NCBI RefSeq assembly: GCF_008041935.1
Contig: NZ_VKAC01000004.1
Coordinates: 310,001-374,000, forward strand
Reading direction: 5' to 3'
Source of the DNA: Quadrisphaera setariae
GTDB taxonomy: Bacteria; Actinomycetota; Actinomycetes; Actinomycetales; Quadrisphaeraceae
Length of the DNA: 64,000 bases
In this document: piece after piece, positions 48,647 to 56,740 of the stretch
Position numbering within the stretch: the stretch's first letter is position 1
How the letters are laid out: each line of letters opens with the position of its first letter
Notes under the pieces: model-generated
Database searches by the model: none
The model's input: the letters and a program-made list of their open reading frames with translations, nothing else
What the model was told of the DNA's origin: nothing
Translations under genes and position numbers: made by a program

Positions 48647-49591
48647 GTGCTCGACGTGAGGCGGCTGCTGCTCCTGCGCGAGGTCGCCGCGCGCGGCACG
48701 CTCGCCGCGGCCGCGGAGGCGCTCAGCTACTCCCCCTCCCACGTCTCCCAGCAGCTCACGCTGCTCGCCAAGGAGGCGGGGGCGCCGCTGCTGCGCCGCT
48801 CGGGCCGCCGGGTGGTGCTCACCGCCGAGGCCGAGGAGCTGGTGGCGGCCGCCGGTGAGGTGCTCGACGTGCTCGAGCGGGCCAGCGCCCGCGTGGCCGT
48901 GACCTCCCGCGAGCGCGGCGGCGGCCCGCTCGCGCCGCTCACGGGGCGCGTGCGCCTGGCCGTGTTCCAGTCGGCGGCGCTCGCGCTGGTGCCGGGCGCG
49001 CTGCGCCAGCTCGCCGTCGAGCACCCCGGGCTGCGGGTGGAGGTGGTGCAGGCCGAGCCCGGCGCCGCGCTGGAGTCGGCGGCCCTGCGCGCAGAGGCCT
49101 CACGCGCCCGGGACTTCGACCTCGTCGTCGCCGAGGAGTACCCCGCGCACTCCCGGCCGCACCTGCCGGGCCTGGCGCGCACCGAGCTGGTCCGCGACCC
49201 CCTGCGCCTGGCGCTGCCGCCGGAGCACCTCGCCCCCGACGTCCACGACCTCGCCGACCTCGCGTCGGGGCTGCCGTGGGTGGCCGAGCCCGAGGGCACC
49301 GCCAGCCGTGACTTCACCGAGCAGACGTGCCGCACGAGCGGCTTCGAGCCCGACGTGAGGTTCACCAGCGCCGACCTGCAGACGCACCTGCGCCTGGTGG
49401 AGACCGGCTGCGCCGTCGCCGTCCTGCCCGACCTCGTGCACGCCGGGCGCCAGACGACGGCCCGCCTCGTGGAGCTGCCGGGTCAGCCGCGCCGCACGGT
49501 CTTCGCCGCGCAGCGGGCCGCGGCGTCGGGGCAGCCTGCCCTCGCCGTCGTCGTCGCCGCCCTCAGGGCCCAGGCGGGTCCGCCGACCTGA
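48647..49591 (+). CDS. LysR-family regulator divergent from putA
   Basis: A 314-residue LysR regulator: HTH in RRLLLLREVAARGTLAAAAEAL and SPSHVSQQLTLLAKEAG; effector domain from about residue 100 (RVRLAVFQSAALALVPGALRQL). It is divergent from putA, the usual arrangement for the controlling regulator. The 147-base gap holds a recurrent 12-mer (48600-48611), a candidate LysR T-N11-A box around TTGAGGCGCAGTA, and short GACGAC repeats. The effector may be proline, but this is inference. Confidence 0.92.
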   Translation: MLDVRRLLLLREVAARGTLAAAAEALSYSPSHVSQQLTLLAKEAGAPLLRRSGRRVVLTAEAEELVAAAGEVLDVLERASARVAVTSRERGGGPLAPLTGRVRLAVFQSAALALVPGALRQLAVEHPGLRVEVVQAEPGAALESAALRAEASRARDFDLVVAEEYPAHSRPHLPGLARTELVRDPLRLALPPEHLAPDVHDLADLASGLPWVAEPEGTASRDFTEQTCRTSGFEPDVRFTSADLQTHLRLVETGCAVAVLPDLVHAGRQTTARLVELPGQPRRTVFAAQRAAASGQPALAVVVAALRAQAGPPT

Positions 49592-49609
49592 CGCTCAGCC
49601 GCACGATCG

Positions 49610-50638
49610 TCAGACGGCGGCGGCGCGAGCCACGGGCTGGGCCACGAGCTCACCGGGGAAGTGGCACGCCACCTGGTGCCCGCCGCCGCAGCTGGCCCCC
49701 TCGGCCGGGGCCAGGGAGGGCGCCGTGGTGCGGCAGACCTGGCGGTCGTGGCCGACCGGACAGCGCGACGCGAACGGGCACCCCACCTCGGGGCGGCGGG
49801 CCAGCGGCTCGCCGCGCAGCAGGATCCGCTCGCGCGCCCGGGTGCCCCGCGGCTGCGGCGCCGCCGACAGCAGCGCCGCCGAGTACGGGTGCAGCGGCGA
49901 GGCGAAGAGGTCTTCCGACGTCGCGGTCTCCACCACCCGCCCGAGGTACAGCACCATGACGCGGTCGCAGAAGTGCTCGGCCGCGGACAGGTCGTGGGTG
50001 ATGAACAGGTAGGTCAGCCCCAGGCGCCGCTGCTCGCGGCGCAGCAGCGTGAGCACCTGCGCCTGCACGGACACGTCGAGGGCGGAGATCGGCTCGTCGA
50101 GCACGGTGATGTCCGGACGCAGCACCAGCGCCCGCGCGATCGCCACGCGCTGGCGCTGACCACCCGACAGCGCCGGCGGCAGGCGGTGGGCGAAGTCTCC
50201 GCCCAGGCCGACGTCGTCGAGCATCTCCGCCACGAGCCGCGCCCGCTCCGCCGGCGGGGTGCCGTGCACGGCCAGCGGCTGCTCCACGACCTCCTGCACG
50301 GTCATGCGCGGGTCGAGGGAGCCGAACGGGTCCTGGAAGACCATCTGGAAGCGGCGGCGCTCCCGCCGCAGCGCGGCCCCGCGCAGCGAGGCGAGGTCGA
50401 CGCCGTCCAGCTCCACGCTCCCGTCGTCGACGGGGTCGAGGCGCACGAGCGCGCGCGCCAGCGTCGACTTGCCGCAGCCGGACTCCCCCACCACGCCCAC
50501 GGTCTCGCCGCGGCGCACGTCGAAGGAGACCCCGTCGAGCACGGCGTAGGACCGCGGTCCGCCGTAGGAGCGGCGCAGGTCGCGCACGCGCAGCAGCGGC
50601 GCACCGGCGTCCGCGCCGTGAGGGGTCTGCTCAGCCAC
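49610..50638 (-). CDS. Oligopeptide/dipeptide ABC transporter ATP-binding protein (DppF type)
   Basis: A 342-residue ATPase: Walker A GESGCGKST, Q-loop FQDPFGSLDPRMTV, signature LSGGQRQRVAIARAL, Walker B ITVLDEPISALDV and switch His in FITHDLS. The C-terminal oligopeptide extension carries CPFASRCPVGHD and further Cys residues typical of DppF/OppF Fe-S-like motifs. GGAGG precedes the GTG, which overlaps the DppD-type stop by 8 bases. It forms the ATPase pair of the importer encoded by the genes up to 56611. Confidence 0.95.
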   Translation of the reverse strand: MAEQTPHGADAGAPLLRVRDLRRSYGGPRSYAVLDGVSFDVRRGETVGVVGESGCGKSTLARALVRLDPVDDGSVELDGVDLASLRGAALRRERRRFQMVFQDPFGSLDPRMTVQEVVEQPLAVHGTPPAERARLVAEMLDDVGLGGDFAHRLPPALSGGQRQRVAIARALVLRPDITVLDEPISALDVSVQAQVLTLLRREQRRLGLTYLFITHDLSAAEHFCDRVMVLYLGRVVETATSEDLFASPLHPYSAALLSAAPQPRGTRARERILLRGEPLARRPEVGCPFASRCPVGHDRQVCRTTAPSLAPAEGASCGGGHQVACHFPGELVAQPVARAAAV

Positions 50639-51695
50639 GGGTCGCCTCCTGGGCTCGGGCGTCGGCTCGGGACTCGGAGCGGCCGGAGGCCACGACGTCC
50701 AGCGCGCGGCGGCACTCGGCCGCGTGCACCGGACCACCAGCGCCACCAGGGCCGGGGACGACGACGCGGGGCGGCTGCCCCGCGCTGCACTCCGGCTGCG
50801 CCCAGGCGCACCGCGGCGCGAAGCTGCACCCGGGCGGCAGCGCCGCCAGCGGCGGCGGCGCGCCGGGGATCCACGTCAGGTCCTCCGACCGCGGACGCCC
50901 GGGCACCGGCAGCGACCCGAGCAGCGCGCGCGTGTAGGGGTGGGCCGCGCCGTCGAACAGCGCCGCCGACGGCACCTCCTCGACCACGCGGCCCGCGTAC
51001 ATCACCAGCACCCGGTCGCAGAACTCCGAGACGAGCCCGATGTCGTGGGTCACGAGCACCACGGCCACGCCGAGCCTGTCGACCAGGGAGTCGAGCAGGT
51101 CCACCACCTGCGCCTGCGTGGTGACGTCGAGGGCGGTGGTGGGCTCGTCGGCGATGAGGACGGCGGGGTCGTTGGCCACCGCGATGGCGATGAGCGCGCG
51201 CTGGCGCATGCCGCCGGAGAACTCGTGGGGGTACTGCTTGAGCCGTCGCTCCGGCTCGGGCACGCCGACGGCGGTGAGCAGCTCCGCGCAGCGCGCCCGC
51301 ACCGCGGCCCGCGACGCGCGGGGGCTGTAGCGGCGCAGCGCCTCGGCGATCTGCGAGCCGATGGTCTTCACGGGGTCGAGCGAGGTGAGCGGGTCCTGGA
51401 AGACCAGCGACAGCTGCGAGCCGCGCATCCGGTCGAGGGCCTTCTCGTCGCGGTAGTCGACGCGGGCCCCGCTCACGCTGACCACGCCGCCGGTGACGGA
51501 GCCGCCGCTGGCGAGCAGCCCCATGAGCGCCAGCGCGACGGTCGACTTGCCGCAGCCGGACTCCCCCACCACGCCGACCTTCTCGCCGGGGCGCACCACG
51601 AGGTCGACGCCGCGGACCACCTCGACGTCGCCGTAGGCCACGCGCAGGCCCTCCGCCGACAACGCCGGCAGCGCCGTGCCCGTCGTCGTGCTCAC
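50631..51695 (-). CDS. Oligopeptide/dipeptide ABC transporter ATP-binding protein (DppD type)
   Basis: A 354-residue ATPase with Walker A GESGCGKST, Q-loop FQDPLTSLDPVKTIG, signature FSGGMRQRALIAIAV, Walker B VLIADEPTTALDV and TLVTHD-like switch His (VLVTHDIGL). The DppD-type C-terminus has CSFAPRCAWAQPEC. The GTG overlaps the permease stop (GTGA). It heterodimerises with the following ATPase to power uptake. Confidence 0.95.
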   Translation of the reverse strand: MSTTTGTALPALSAEGLRVAYGDVEVVRGVDLVVRPGEKVGVVGESGCGKSTVALALMGLLASGGSVTGGVVSVSGARVDYRDEKALDRMRGSQLSLVFQDPLTSLDPVKTIGSQIAEALRRYSPRASRAAVRARCAELLTAVGVPEPERRLKQYPHEFSGGMRQRALIAIAVANDPAVLIADEPTTALDVTTQAQVVDLLDSLVDRLGVAVVLVTHDIGLVSEFCDRVLVMYAGRVVEEVPSAALFDGAAHPYTRALLGSLPVPGRPRSEDLTWIPGAPPPLAALPPGCSFAPRCAWAQPECSAGQPPRVVVPGPGGAGGPVHAAECRRALDVVASGRSESRADARAQEATRG

Positions 51696-52753
51696 TTCGA
51701 GCCTCCCCTCACGCGCAGGCGCGGGTCGATGAGTGCCACGGCGAGGTCCGCGACCGTGTTGGCGGCCACGTAGAGAACCGCCGAGAGCAGCACGAACGCC
51801 TGCACCACGGCGAAGTCCTGCCGCTGGATGCCCTGCACGAGCACCTGCCCGATGCCGGGCCAGTTGAAGACGGACTCCACGAGCACGCTGCCGGTGATGA
51901 GGCTGGCGAGCACGAGCCCCGCGGAGGAGACGCTGGGCAGCAGGGCGTTGTGCAGCACGTGGCGGCGGTGGGCCGCCCACCGCGAGACGCCCTTGCTGCG
52001 GACCACCGTGACGAACGGCGCCCTGGCGACGTCGAGCTGGTTGGCGGTGAGCAGCCGGGTGAGGAACGCGCCGGGGATGATGGCCAGGCTGATGGCGGGC
52101 AGCGCCAGGTGGGCGAGGGCGTCGGAGAAGACGATCGGCTGCCCCGCCAGGAGGCCGTCCACCGTGTACAGCCCGGTGACGTGGGGCGGCGGCTCGAGGA
52201 AGCTCGTGAGCCGTCCCGAGGGGCCGGGAAGCAGGCCCAGGCCGCCGCTGCCGAGCAGCAGGATGAGCACGAGCGCCACCCAGAACTGGGGGGTGCCGAG
52301 CCCGACCAGCGAGACGACCTTGGCGACGGCGGCGAGCGCGCCGCGGCGGAAGCTGGCGAGGGTGGCGACCACCACGGAGCCGACGACGGCGAAGAGGAAC
52401 GCCCACAGCGCCAGCTCCAGCGTGGCGGGCAGGCGAGCGGCCATCACCGCGGTGACGTCGGCGCCGTTGCTGTAGGAGTAGCCCCACTGGCCGGTGGCGA
52501 AGTCGCGGACGTAGCGCAGGTACTGCAGCCACAGCGGGTCGTCCAGGCCCAGCTGGGCGCGCACGCCGGCGAGGACGTCGGGGGTGGCGAGCGGTCCCAC
52601 GATGAGCCGGGCGGGGTCACCGGGCACCGCGCGCAGCACGACGAAGGAGACGACCGAGGCGAGCAGCAGCGTCGCGAGGACGCCGAGCAGCGCGCCGGCG
52701 CCGCGCCGCAGGGCTGCGGCACCGGGCAGCCGGGAGGTGGTCGTGGTGGGCAT
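51692..52753 (-). CDS. ABC transporter permease (DppB type)
   Basis: A 353-residue permease with six predicted helices. VPGDPARLIVGPLATPD at the N-terminal side, the EAA-type loop (FVTVVRSKGVSRWAAHRRHVLHN) and LITGSVLVESVFNWPGIGQ are hallmarks of DppB. The ATG overlaps the stop of the DppC gene as TGATG. Confidence 0.95.
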   Translation of the reverse strand: MPTTTTSRLPGAAALRRGAGALLGVLATLLLASVVSFVVLRAVPGDPARLIVGPLATPDVLAGVRAQLGLDDPLWLQYLRYVRDFATGQWGYSYSNGADVTAVMAARLPATLELALWAFLFAVVGSVVVATLASFRRGALAAVAKVVSLVGLGTPQFWVALVLILLLGSGGLGLLPGPSGRLTSFLEPPPHVTGLYTVDGLLAGQPIVFSDALAHLALPAISLAIIPGAFLTRLLTANQLDVARAPFVTVVRSKGVSRWAAHRRHVLHNALLPSVSSAGLVLASLITGSVLVESVFNWPGIGQVLVQGIQRQDFAVVQAFVLLSAVLYVAANTVADLAVALIDPRLRVRGGSK

Positions 52754-53667
52754 CAGGCCTCCTTCGCGGACGCGGCGGGGACGGGCTCGGAGCCCACGAC
52801 GACCGGAGCCGCTGACGACGCGGACGACCGGGACGACGGCGGCCGGGCGCCGCGGCGCCGGGCGAGCCGCGCGGCGCGGACGGCGGGGATGCTGTCGGCG
52901 AGGAGGTTGACGGCCACCACGGTGACCAGCAGCGCCAGGCCGGGGAACACCCCGGTCCACCACTGACCGGTCAGGGCGTTCTGCAGGCCGTCGGTGATCA
53001 TCGCGCCCCACTCGGGAGTGGGGGGCTGCGCGCCGACGCCGATGAAGCTCAGCCCCGACAGCACGAGGATGACGTTGCCGACGTTGGCCGCCGTCTGCAC
53101 CGAGAACGTCGTGCCGAGGTAGGGCACCACGTGGCGCACCGCGATCCGCGGGGTGGACAGGCCGATGGTGCGGGCGGCCTGGACGAACGGCTCCGAGGTG
53201 GCGCGCCGGGCCTCGGCGCGCAGCGTGCGGGCGAACACCGGGATGACCGTGACCACCACGCCGAGCAGCGCGGTGAGCAGCCCGGTGCCGAACGCCATCG
53301 TGACGGCCAGCGCCAGCAGGAGCGCCGGGAAGGCCATCACCGCGTCGAGCAGGCGCACGAGCACGGCGTCGAGCCAGCGCGGCCCCAGGCCGCAGACCAG
53401 CGCGATGAGCAGGCCGAGCCCGCCGCCCACGGCGACCGTGCCGAGCCCGGACGCCAGGGCGATGCTCGTGCCGACGGCCACCCGGGAGAAGACGTCGCGG
53501 CCCTGGGCGTCGGTGCCGAACCAGTGGCCCGGCCCGGGCGGCTGCAGCGCCTGCGACACGTCGACGGCGATCGCGGTCTCGCGCAGGAAGACGCCGGCCA
53601 CGGCGAGCACGACAAGCGCCGCCAGCAGCCCCACGGCGGCGCCGGCCTGGACGCGGGTGCCCTTCAC
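52753..53667 (-). CDS. ABC transporter permease (DppC type)
   Basis: A 304-residue permease: HWFGTDAQGRDVFSRV and the EAA loop (EPFVQAARTIGLSTPRIAVRHV) followed by LSFIGVGAQPPTPEWGAMI are diagnostic for DppC. The C-terminal ~35 residues are a Ser/Ala/Arg-rich soluble tail. The GTG overlaps the amidohydrolase stop (GTGA). Confidence 0.95.
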   Translation of the reverse strand: MKGTRVQAGAAVGLLAALVVLAVAGVFLRETAIAVDVSQALQPPGPGHWFGTDAQGRDVFSRVAVGTSIALASGLGTVAVGGGLGLLIALVCGLGPRWLDAVLVRLLDAVMAFPALLLALAVTMAFGTGLLTALLGVVVTVIPVFARTLRAEARRATSEPFVQAARTIGLSTPRIAVRHVVPYLGTTFSVQTAANVGNVILVLSGLSFIGVGAQPPTPEWGAMITDGLQNALTGQWWTGVFPGLALLVTVVAVNLLADSIPAVRAARLARRRGARPPSSRSSASSAAPVVVGSEPVPAASAKEA

Positions 53668-54968
53668 GACGCCTCCTCGGTGTCCCGGTGGTCTCGGTGG
53701 TCTCGGGGGGTCCGGGACACCACGGCGCCGCCGGCGAGGACGAGCCTCGGCCGGGTGGTCATGAGGAGGTCGGGGTGCGCCAGCAGGTCGCCGTCGAAGA
53801 CGGCGACGTCCGCCACCTTCCCCACCTCGAGGGTTCCGACCTCGTCGGCGATCCCGCAGATCTCGGCGTTGACGCGGGTGGCGCGCTGCAGCGCCACCGA
53901 CGCCCCGGACAGGCGCGCGTGCAGCGCCACCTCCCAGCCGCGGCGGTGCTGGCGCTCGCCGATGAGGTCGGAGCCGCAGCCGAGGCGCACGCCCGCGCGC
54001 TCCAGCGCGTCGATGGCGCGGGCGGCGGACTCGCGCAGCCGCGCGGAGTCCCCGGCGTCCACGGGGCCGGCGCCGAGGCTGGCGGGGTCCACGCGGAGCA
54101 CCTCCGAGACGGTCAGCGTGCCGACCGCGGCGACGTCGTGCGCGGCCATGAGCTCGACGGTCTCCTCGTCGACCAGGGTGGCGTGCTCGATGCAGCGGGC
54201 TCCGGCGCGCACGGCGCGCTGCAGCCCGCGAGGGCTGTGAGCGTGGGCCGTCACGTAGCTGCCGCGGTCCGCGGCGACCTCGACGACGGCGCGCAGCTCC
54301 GCCTCGCTCAGCTGCGGCGCCTCGATGGGGTCGCCGTGCGACAGCAGCCCGCCGGTGGCGAAGACCTTGATCTGGGTGGCGCCGCGGTGGAACTGCGCGC
54401 GGGCGGCGCGCGTGGCGGCGTCGGGCCCGTCCACCAGGAGCATCGGGAGGGTGAACCCGTCGGCACCGGTGCTCGGGTTCTGGCAAGGGTCCGCGCCGCC
54501 GGGCGTCGGACCGCGGAAGTCCCCGTGGCCGCCGGTCTGGCTGAGGATCTGCCCGCTGGGCAGCAGTCGCGGACCGGGCACCAGGCCCCGGCGCACCGCC
54601 TCCACCAGGCCGCCGTCGACGCCGCCGAGGTCGCGCAGAGTGGTGAAGCCCTGCGCGAGGGAGTCGGCGAGGACCGCGAAGACCATGGCGGCCTGCACGG
54701 GGGCCGGCAGCGCCGCCTGGCCGTGCAGGCGCAGGATGCCCACGTGGGCGTGGGCGTCGACGAGCCCGGGCAGCACCGTGGTCCCGGTGACGTCCTCGAC
54801 GACCACCCCCGGCCCGCGGCGGTCCGCGGGCCGGGCGGTCGGGTCGAGGGCTACCACCTCCGCGACCCGCCCCGCGCTGACCCGGAGGTCAGCGCGGAAC
54901 GGCTCCCGGCCGGTGGCGTCGAAGACGGTGCCCCCGGTGAGCCACACGTCCGCGGCGGGAGTGCTCAT
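53664..54968 (-). CDS. Metal-dependent amidohydrolase (imidazolonepropionase/prolidase-like)
   Basis: A 434-residue amidohydrolase: metal motif DAHAHVG (His73, His75), Lys in ATQIKVFATGG as a likely carboxylated bridge, His in TAHAHS and IEHATLVD, and the catalytic Asp in LGCGSDLIG. It lacks a signal peptide, so it acts in the cytoplasm. Placed inside the ABC operon, it probably cleaves an imported amide or dipeptide; proline-containing dipeptides are plausible because related enzymes act on Xaa-Pro. The ATG is 5 bases downstream of the binding-protein stop. Confidence 0.9.
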   Translation of the reverse strand: MSTPAADVWLTGGTVFDATGREPFRADLRVSAGRVAEVVALDPTARPADRRGPGVVVEDVTGTTVLPGLVDAHAHVGILRLHGQAALPAPVQAAMVFAVLADSLAQGFTTLRDLGGVDGGLVEAVRRGLVPGPRLLPSGQILSQTGGHGDFRGPTPGGADPCQNPSTGADGFTLPMLLVDGPDAATRAARAQFHRGATQIKVFATGGLLSHGDPIEAPQLSEAELRAVVEVAADRGSYVTAHAHSPRGLQRAVRAGARCIEHATLVDEETVELMAAHDVAAVGTLTVSEVLRVDPASLGAGPVDAGDSARLRESAARAIDALERAGVRLGCGSDLIGERQHRRGWEVALHARLSGASVALQRATRVNAEICGIADEVGTLEVGKVADVAVFDGDLLAHPDLLMTTRPRLVLAGGAVVSRTPRDHRDHRDTEEAS

Positions 54969-54973
54969 CAGGC

Positions 54974-56611
54974 TCAGGCGGCCTTCCAGGTCCGCATGTC
55001 GGTGATCGGGTTCCACAGGTACGTGGTGCCCTTCTTCACGGCGACGGCGGTCTTGTCGAGGTAGAGGATCGCCTTGGGGCTGGCTGCCACCCAGTTCGCC
55101 TGCAGCTGGTCGAGGGCTGCGGTGCGGGCCGCCTCGTCGGAGCTGGAGCGGACGGTGTCGAGCAGCGCCGCGTTACCCGGCACGCAGATCACGCCGGTGT
55201 TGTACTCGATGCCGCAGCGCTCGTCGTAGGACAGGTAGTAGCCGGCGTTGAAGACCGCGGGCCCGTCCAGGCGCAGCGCGGCCTGCGCGGTGCGGCCGTA
55301 GACCGCCTCGCCCCACGCGCTCTCCGACAGCGGGTTGACGTTGACCGTGATGCCGATCTCCTTGAGGGAGCCCTGCAGGATGGTCGCGATCGCGGCCTGG
55401 TTGGTGTCACCGGAGATGGTGTCGAGGGTGACCTCGACGGGTCCGCTCACGCCGGCCTCGCTCATGAGCTGCTCGGCCTTGGCGAGGTCGTAGGTGCGCG
55501 CGCCGGCCACCGAGGCGTCGTAGCCGGGCATGCTCGGCGGGACGGGGCCGTAGTACAGCTGGCCGTAGCCCTTGAGGACGTTGTCGAGGATGTCCTGGTA
55601 GGGGATGGCGTACGTGACGGCCTCGCGCAGCTTCGCGTTGTCCCACGGCGCCTTGTCGTTGGGCATGAGCATCTGCATGTTCGCCGTCGCCGTGCTGGCG
55701 ATGACCTGCGTGTCGGCGCTGCCCTCGAGCGACTTCGCGGAGCTCTTGCTCAGCCCCTGGGCGACGTCGAGCTCGCCGTTCTGGGCCTGCAGCAGCATCG
55801 CCGAGTCGGTCTTGACCCAGCTGACGTTGATGGTCTGCGAGGCCGGGGCCTCGCCCTTGAAGTCGGGGTCGCGCTCGAGCACGGCCTTGGTGCCCGGCTC
55901 GAAGGACTTCAGGCGGAACGGGCCGGAGCCGGCCTCGTGGGAGGCCATCCACTCGTTGGGCTTGCCGGCGGTGGTGCCGCCGTTGGCCTCGACCACCGAC
56001 GGGTCGACGATCGAGCCGGCCGGGGTGGCCAGCGCGAGCGGGAAGTCGGGGTCGGGGGTGGACAGCTCGACGGTGACCGTCGTGGCGTCGGTCGCGGTGA
56101 CCTGCTTGATGAGCGTGGGCGAGAGGTAGAGGTCGTTGATGATCGCCGACCCGCAGCCACCGATGGCGGTGGTGCGGTCCAGGGAGTACTTGACGGCCTC
56201 AGCGTCCATGGGCTCGCCGCTGGGGAAGGTCCAGCCGTCCTGCAGGTGGAACGTGTAGGTGAGGCCGTCCGAGGACACGTCGTAGCTCTTGGCGAAGTAC
56301 GGCTCGGCCTTGGTCGGGTCGAACGACGGGACGCCGTCTGCGTCCTTCGTCTGGCCCGGCTGCAGCAGCTGCACGTAGAGCGCCATGGTGAGGCGGGCGT
56401 CGTCGAGGGTGCAGCCCGACGCCGGGTCGATCGTGGTCGGCGCCACGTTGAACGCCACGTTGAGCGGCCTGGCCGCGCCGGACGTCCCGGAGCCCGAGCC
56501 GGAGCCGGCGGGCGCCTGGGCGGTGCAGCCGGCGAGCAGCGCGGCGGCGGCGAGAGCGGCGCCGGTCAGCAGGCGTGCGCGCGGCCTGCGACGTGGGGGT
56601 GACGAGACCAT
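54974..56611 (-). CDS. Extracellular solute-binding lipoprotein (SBP family 5)
   Basis: A 545-residue SBP_bac_5 lipoprotein. A signal peptide ends at lipobox LLAGC (Cys29); the N-domain follows with PTTIDPASGCTLDDARLTMAL and EPYFAKSYDVSSDGLTYTFHL, the family signature. Family 5 proteins bind peptides, nickel or glycosides; the genomic neighbours favour a peptide-like or cyclic amide ligand. GGAGGACCC precedes the ATG. A 16-bp hairpin between hyuB and this gene may set its expression level. Confidence 0.95.
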   Translation of the reverse strand: MVSSPPRRRPRARLLTGAALAAAALLAGCTAQAPAGSGSGSGTSGAARPLNVAFNVAPTTIDPASGCTLDDARLTMALYVQLLQPGQTKDADGVPSFDPTKAEPYFAKSYDVSSDGLTYTFHLQDGWTFPSGEPMDAEAVKYSLDRTTAIGGCGSAIINDLYLSPTLIKQVTATDATTVTVELSTPDPDFPLALATPAGSIVDPSVVEANGGTTAGKPNEWMASHEAGSGPFRLKSFEPGTKAVLERDPDFKGEAPASQTINVSWVKTDSAMLLQAQNGELDVAQGLSKSSAKSLEGSADTQVIASTATANMQMLMPNDKAPWDNAKLREAVTYAIPYQDILDNVLKGYGQLYYGPVPPSMPGYDASVAGARTYDLAKAEQLMSEAGVSGPVEVTLDTISGDTNQAAIATILQGSLKEIGITVNVNPLSESAWGEAVYGRTAQAALRLDGPAVFNAGYYLSYDERCGIEYNTGVICVPGNAALLDTVRSSSDEAARTAALDQLQANWVAASPKAILYLDKTAVAVKKGTTYLWNPITDMRTWKAA

Positions 56612-56692
56612 GGGTCCTCCGGTCTGCGGGGCAGCGCGTCCGGGGTGGGCGCTGCGAGGGGGCGTGCGGTGGTGCGGGTGGATCGGGTGGAG

Positions 56693-56738
56693 CCGCACCG
56701 GCCCGGCGGTCGGGGGGGGCTGCGCCGGGCCGGTGCGG
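56693..56738 (-). promoter_or_regulatory. 16-bp perfect hairpin between hyuB and the binding protein
   Basis: Arms 56693-56708 and 56723-56738 are exact complements around a 14-base loop. It sits directly after the hyuB stop, inside what otherwise looks like one operon. It could be an attenuator or an mRNA-stabilising element. Confidence 0.65.
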
Positions 56739-56740
56739 GA

